A stretch of DNA of 64,000 nt from Mycobacterium gallinarum (GTDB lineage: Bacteria > Actinomycetota > Actinomycetes > Mycobacteriales > Mycobacteriaceae). Position numbers and translations under genes: made by a program. Below, piece after piece: positions 60,620-64,000 of this stretch (the first letter of the stretch is position 1; the number at the start of each line of letters is the position of its first letter). The stretch covers positions 1,922,001 through 1,986,000 of the forward strand of contig NZ_AP022601.1 in the NCBI RefSeq assembly GCF_010726765.1. Reading direction: 5' to 3'. The notes under the pieces were generated by a model, which was given only the letters and a program-made list of their open reading frames with translations, did no database searches and had not been told where the DNA came from.

Positions 60620-60663
60620 TTCAAAACCCGTCCAGTGTGAGTTCGAGTCTCACCGAGGGCACC
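60620..60663 (+). repeat. attR core, 44 bp, displaced tRNA-Leu 3' half
   Basis: Identical over 44 bp to 38328-38371: anticodon-loop part, T arm and acceptor 3' strand of the tRNA-Leu, ending GGGCACC. There is no tRNA 5' half upstream, so this is the displaced end created by integration. Confidence 0.93.
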
Positions 60664-60714
60664 CAGCACACCCCAACCGCTCAGGATGGCAGGCCAGTCA
60701 CCATATTTGCGCAG

Positions 60715-60750
60715 ACCTGCTGCGGACCACTTACGTGATCCGCAGCAGGT
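60715..60750 (-). terminator. Strong hairpin terminator
   Basis: 12-nt perfect arms, ACCTGCTGCGGA (60715-60726) and TCCGCAGCAGGT (60739-60750), with a 12-nt loop. It lies 10 nt beyond the stop of the minus-strand gene 60761-61021. No T-run follows, which is common for mycobacterial terminators. Confidence 0.75.
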
Positions 60751-60760
60751 ACCCCTCGTT

Positions 60761-61021
60761 CTATGCTGCGATGAAGGGATCTGAGACGAGCGACACGTTG
60801 CGGCTTCCCCCGTAGCCACCGCCGTCGGCCAAGCCGTCCCAGCTGGGCAGAACCATCACGCGCAGCATGCTGATTCCTGGCGCCCGAAAGTCTTTGGCGA
60901 CGTCCACGTTCCTTAGCAGGAGCAAATTGTTGACGTGCCAATTCCGGAAGGCCATAGAGTCCACGGCAACCTCCGGGGCGGCGTCACATCGCACCAGCCT
61001 GCGGTCCCCGACGGGCCTCAT
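60761..61021 (-). CDS. Small hypothetical protein outside the element
   Basis: An 86-residue ORF. ATG 61021 has GAGGAG 6 nt upstream, and a strong hairpin follows the stop, so it is probably a real transcription unit. The product MRPVGDRRLVRCDAAPEVAV, then NNLLLLRNVDVAKDFRAPGI, shows no signal peptide or known motif. It lies just right of attR and not in the place expected for a conserved M. tuberculosis gene. Confidence 0.55.
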   Translation of the reverse strand: MRPVGDRRLVRCDAAPEVAVDSMAFRNWHVNNLLLLRNVDVAKDFRAPGISMLRVMVLPSWDGLADGGGYGGSRNVSLVSDPFIAA

Positions 61022-61722
61022 GACCACTCCTCGTCCTGTCCCACATCGAGCACTTCACGGGACGTGCGGATGAATTTATCGCATCGCTTCGAATCCCGTG
61101 GGGAATATTGACAGATGAGTTGAAATTCTATTGAGCCGTAGTGGATACACGCCGACAGGCGGACCTTCTGTCCAGTTGCGCCACTTCTCAACTATGCAAT
61201 CCGATGCAGATTTAGCAAATAATTTGGCCATTTAAATGGTTGGTCTCCAACCTGGCATTACAATGCCACTTGATCGAAATAGCCTGTCCCACAACATATT
61301 TCGAAACCCTCCAAAGCGCAGCTTTCAATACCGGGGTTCGCAAACCACGATCTTGATAGGTGTTGGCAACATAGGCGACCAACTAAATGAAGCCTAACCG
61401 CCTTTCCGGCACGCAGAGTTCCGATAAGTCGGCTTATAGGTGTGCATTCCGGTCGCAGTAAACGGCTCGAGTTCGAGACCCAAGCAGTGCCGAGCCGCGG
61501 AGTCGGCAACGGATCTCGTGGACACCTCGCAGCCCAGTCCTGTGACGCGCCCGCGGGACACTTCCGGCAACAAGTCTGTGCTCAGGCAAACGAAATGACT
61601 CGATGGCAATGGCGTGACGCATCCGAGAAGCAAAAACAAGAGTCCACAAAACGAACTCGCCGAAACCTCTCTCTCGCACACGCGAAAACCGCAGGTAGCT
61701 GCCACTTCGAAGCTAGGCTCGG
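61022..61722. other. AT-rich gene-free stretch right of attR
   Basis: About 700 nt, visibly AT-richer than the chromosome between 61070 and 61400. Short open frames on both strands lack ribosome-binding sites and overlap one another. No tRNA, clear repeat or second att site was found. It may be decayed DNA from an earlier insertion, plus the promoter of the cyclase gene at its right end. Confidence 0.5.
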
Positions 61723-63021
61723 GTGGTGGCGATGAGAGGCCGGCCAGTGTGCGTGCCCGACGTGGCCGTGGAGCGCCGCGGACCCGGGCGCACCCGCCTC
61801 CTCTCCGAGCGCGCAGCCCGGCACCGGCGCGTGCTTGACGTGACCGCGATGATCAGTGCGGCGATCTCCGCGTTCTTCGGCATCCAGGGGCTCTTCATCG
61901 GTCAGGACTGGTGGGTCACCGCCATCAACCTGGGCAGCGCGGCCGTCTTCGTGATGATCCCGCGCATGTGTGGCATGGGCGAACTCGTAGCTCCCGTCGT
62001 GTTTTTCGTGATCTCGTACCTCACGATCACGGTGCTGTGCGTCTATCTGGGCACGGGTTCGGGGCTGCAGTTCTATTTCGTCGTGGCCGCGGCCATCGTG
62101 CTGGTGATTCTCGGGCCCGACCATATTGTCCTGGCCTCCATACTGGCCGCTATCGGCGCCGCGACGGTGGTCCTGCTCGAATTCTTCGTGCCCAACGACA
62201 CCGGCACCCAACCTCCGTGGGCGTTCAAGGTCTCGTTCACGCTGACGGTGATCACGGCGTGGATCCTCGTCATCGCGACCATCTGGTTCGCACTGCGCGA
62301 GATCCGCCGCACCCGAGTGGCCATGGAGGCGGAGTACGAGCGATCCGAGCAACTGCTGACCAACATCTTGCCGGCGTCCATCGCCGAGCGGCTCAAGGAT
62401 CCGTCGCGAAACATCATCGCCGACAAGTACGACGACGCCTCGATCCTGTTCGCCGACATCGCCGACTACACCAAACGTGCAAGCGACACCACGCCGAGCG
62501 ACCTCGTGCGGTTTCTGGACCGGCTCTACACCGACCTCGACCTCCTGGTCGACAAGCACGGTCTGGAGAAGGTCAAGACCAGCGGCGACTCGTACATGGT
62601 GGTCAGCGGAGTGCCCGAGCCGCGGCCCGACCACATGGAGGCATTGGCATGCCTGGCATTGGACATGGCCGAGGCCGTCGCCGATCTCAAAGACCCGAAC
62701 GGACACGCGGTGCCGCTACGAATCGGCCTGGGGGCCGGGCCGGTGGTGGCGGGTGTCGTCGGCGCGCGCAAGTTCTTCTATGACGTCTGGGGTGACGCCG
62801 TGAACGTCGCGTCGCGCATGGAAACCACGGATGTCGAGGGCCGGATCCAGGTGCCGCAGGACGTGTACGAACGCCTGAACCACGCATTCGTACTCGAAGA
62901 GCGCGGTGGCGTTGACGTCAAGGGCAAGGGCGTCATGCACACCTGGTACCTGGTCGCGCGTCGCGACGACGATGCCGTCCGAGGCGCGGTAGAACAGGGT
63001 GCGGCCGCGGGGCGTTCTTAG
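61723..63021 (+). CDS. cya: Membrane adenylate cyclase (Rv1625c-like)
   Basis: A 432-residue class IIIa cyclase making cAMP from ATP. Six hydrophobic helices (about residues 38-200) are followed by a linker helix and one catalytic domain, half of a mammalian-type enzyme, so it acts as a homodimer. Metal aspartates lie in ILFADIADYTKRA and TSGDSYMVV, the adenine-specifying Lys in EKVKTSGD and Asp in FYDVWGDAVN, and the transition-state Asn and Arg in AVNVASRMET. All catalytic residues are intact, in contrast to the cyclase-AAA protein at 4543-7701. Start GTG 61723. Confidence 0.94.
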   Translation: MVAMRGRPVCVPDVAVERRGPGRTRLLSERAARHRRVLDVTAMISAAISAFFGIQGLFIGQDWWVTAINLGSAAVFVMIPRMCGMGELVAPVVFFVISYLTITVLCVYLGTGSGLQFYFVVAAAIVLVILGPDHIVLASILAAIGAATVVLLEFFVPNDTGTQPPWAFKVSFTLTVITAWILVIATIWFALREIRRTRVAMEAEYERSEQLLTNILPASIAERLKDPSRNIIADKYDDASILFADIADYTKRASDTTPSDLVRFLDRLYTDLDLLVDKHGLEKVKTSGDSYMVVSGVPEPRPDHMEALACLALDMAEAVADLKDPNGHAVPLRIGLGAGPVVAGVVGARKFFYDVWGDAVNVASRMETTDVEGRIQVPQDVYERLNHAFVLEERGGVDVKGKGVMHTWYLVARRDDDAVRGAVEQGAAAGRS

Positions 63022-63046
63022 GCTGAGCGCGGGGCGCGCGTGGGTC

Positions 63047-63535
63047 CTAGACCTTCCGGTTCTCCGACTTGATGAGCCATGCCAGCTTCTCCAAACCATC
63101 GATGAGCTGGTGCAGGATATCGGCGGTGCTGGGATCTTCGGCATCCACCGCGTCATGCACACTGCGCAGGGTGTCGACTGCCGCGTAGATGCGATCGGTG
63201 ATCAGGTCGACGACCTCGTCGGTGCTGTGTTCGTACGACGGGAACTGCGGCAGCGTGGTGCTTGCGGTGACGGTATCCGACCGTCCGTCCGGCACCGCCC
63301 ATAGCGCCCGCATCCGCTCAGCGACGGTGTCGCTGGCTTCGCGCGCGAAGTCAACGACCTCGTCGAGCTGCAGGTGGAGGTCGCGAAAGTTGGTACCGAC
63401 GACGTTCCAATGTGCCTGCTTGCCCTGCAGGTGCAGCTCGATCAGGTCGACCAGGACCCGCTGGAGGTTCTTGCTCAGCTCCGCCGATGCCTGGAATCCG
63501 TGTACGTCTGTGTCAGTGCGTCGTTGTGTGCCCAT
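63047..63535 (-). CDS. Dps-family ferritin-like DNA-protection protein (Dps2-like)
   Basis: A 162-residue four-helix-bundle ferritin-like protein. Ferroxidase residues are in KQAHWNVVGTNFRDLHLQLDEVVD (His, Asp, Asp/Glu pattern, shown here in part). It forms dodecamers that oxidise and store iron and may bind DNA. It resembles M. smegmatis Dps2 and not Dps1. I use ATG 63535 (MGTQRRTDTDVHGFQ) with GAAGAGA upstream. It is convergent with the cyclase gene, 25 nt apart. Confidence 0.9.
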   Translation of the reverse strand: MGTQRRTDTDVHGFQASAELSKNLQRVLVDLIELHLQGKQAHWNVVGTNFRDLHLQLDEVVDFAREASDTVAERMRALWAVPDGRSDTVTASTTLPQFPSYEHSTDEVVDLITDRIYAAVDTLRSVHDAVDAEDPSTADILHQLIDGLEKLAWLIKSENRKV

Positions 63536-63590
63536 GTTCTCTTCAACGTCCGCCAATCTGGAATGACTCCAAATTACGCTGTGACTACGC

Positions 63591-64000
63591 TCACAACGTG
63601 TTGTCCTGTTGCTGGTCCTGCTTGTCGAGCAGGCGAGCGTAGCCGGCGCCCATTCCCAGCAGTATCAGGCCAACGACGATGAACACCGCAACCCGGAAGA
63701 TGCCGTCCAGGGTGCCGAGGTCGAACAGGAAGAGCTTGGCCATCGCCGCCCCGACCAACGCCAATCCCCCGCCGATCGGCAACGATCGAGTGGCTCGCGG
63801 CAACCGTGCGGCGTAAATGAGCAGGGCGGCCGCCATCACGATCCAGCAGATCGTCGCGGCCATGTGCCCAGCGAAGAAACCGCGCTCTTCGCCGCCGATC
63901 AGCACACCCGCGGTGACGGTGAAGGTGGTCATCGCATACGCGGCGACCACTGCCGCCCCCGCCCACATAGCCGAATCGGGACCGTCGAGCGTCCACACGA
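63591..64000 (-). CDS. DUF2339-type membrane protein, C-terminal part
   Basis: About 135 residues with four to five membrane helices. The C-terminal block KLFLFDLGTLDGIFRVAVFI, then GLILLGMGAGYARLL, is the ending of DUF2339-type proteins. The frame is still open at the right edge of the window, so the N-terminal part is probably missing; GTG 63998 is a possible start of a short version. The order next to the cyclase matches Rv1624c. Function unknown. Confidence 0.65.
   Translation of the reverse strand, partial: VWTLDGPDSAMWAGAAVVAAYAMTTFTVTAGVLIGGEERGFFAGHMAATICWIVMAAALLIYAARLPRATRSLPIGGGLALVGAAMAKLFLFDLGTLDGIFRVAVFIVVGLILLGMGAGYARLLDKQDQQQDNTL

Larger units (their letters stand above)
38328..60663. 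mobile_element. 22.3-kb integrative element in tRNA-Leu carrying a type I RM operon
   Basis: The element is bounded by a 44-bp exact direct repeat of the tRNA-Leu 3' half. It has a tyrosine integrase next to the intact tRNA, excisionase, an initiator-like gene with internal repeats, cargo genes, a serine resolvase, and an hsdMSR operon with two extra nuclease-like genes. The neighbours pdtaR and the adenylate cyclase are adjacent genes in M. tuberculosis (from memory), which supports insertion. I see no capsid, tail, terminase, relaxase or FtsK/TraB-type gene, so it is not a complete prophage or conjugative element. Confidence 0.93.

Noticed and set aside
38328..60663. Complete prophage
   Set aside because: No terminase, portal, capsid, tail or lysis gene can be recognised on either strand.
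61130..61280. Possible tRNA or tRNA remnant in the AT-rich spacer
   Set aside because: Short hairpins exist (around 61237-61260), but no acceptor stem, T-loop or anticodon arm could be assembled.
61258..61735. Overlapping 83- to 103-aa open frames on both strands
   Set aside because: No ribosome-binding sites, no domains, mutual overlap and low-complexity products.

Overview
The window is high-GC actinobacterial chromosome, and both gene content and gene order point to a Mycobacterium, most likely a rapid grower (Mycolicibacterium type). From memory, the backbone follows the M. tuberculosis block Rv1638 to Rv1624c in the same relative order: uvrA, an MBL-fold hydrolase, a universal stress protein, an MFS pump, uvrB, a DUF402 protein, coaE, rpsA, polA, a DUF35/thiolase pair, pdtaR and the six-TM adenylate cyclase. 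Species-specific genes are interleaved: a cyclase-AAA regulator, cyp124, class I aldolase, an Lnt homologue, udgX, mtn, a liv transporter and a dps2-like gene.

Layout. Positions 1-23500 are dominated by DNA repair (uvrA, uvrB, udgX) and small metabolic or envelope genes, with a tRNA-Cys at 15049-14976 and a decayed SDR gene at 3926-4532. Positions 23480-38255 hold rpsA, a PrsW protease, polA, the DUF35/thiolase pair, a complete five-gene branched-chain amino acid ABC transporter (37375 down to 32282) and the antiterminator response regulator pdtaR. uvrA and uvrB carry recognisable PafBC/RecA-NDp-type DNA-damage promoters, and polA has a weaker version; the uvrB and polA ones sit so close to the start codon that leaderless mRNAs are likely.

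Positions 38328-60663 are a 22.3-kb integrated element inserted in a tRNA-Leu(CAA) gene. A 44-bp exact repeat of the tRNA 3' half bounds it. The left end has a replication/integration module in one direction: tyrosine integrase, winged-helix excisionase, a 43-aa protein, then a 505-aa initiator with two tandem wHTH domains. Inside the initiator gene lie two sets of DNA repeats, one of them out of register with the reading frame, which looks like a lambda-O-style origin inside its own initiator gene. The middle holds cargo: a DUF5677-like protein, lipoprotein, secreted proteins, unknowns, a five-TM protein and a serine resolvase. The right end carries a type I restriction-modification operon, hsdM-hsdS-hsdR, extended by two overlapping or adjacent genes: an HhH-GPD (DNA-glycosylase-like) protein and a GIY-YIG nuclease. 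I see no phage structural genes and no conjugation or FtsK/TraB-like gene, so the element is a satellite, a mobilisable element or a reduced AICE-like island rather than a prophage.

Positions 60664-64000 return to the backbone: a small unknown gene, a 0.7-kb AT-rich spacer with no credible gene, the membrane adenylate cyclase, a Dps2-like protein and the C-terminal part of a DUF2339-type membrane protein running off the window edge.
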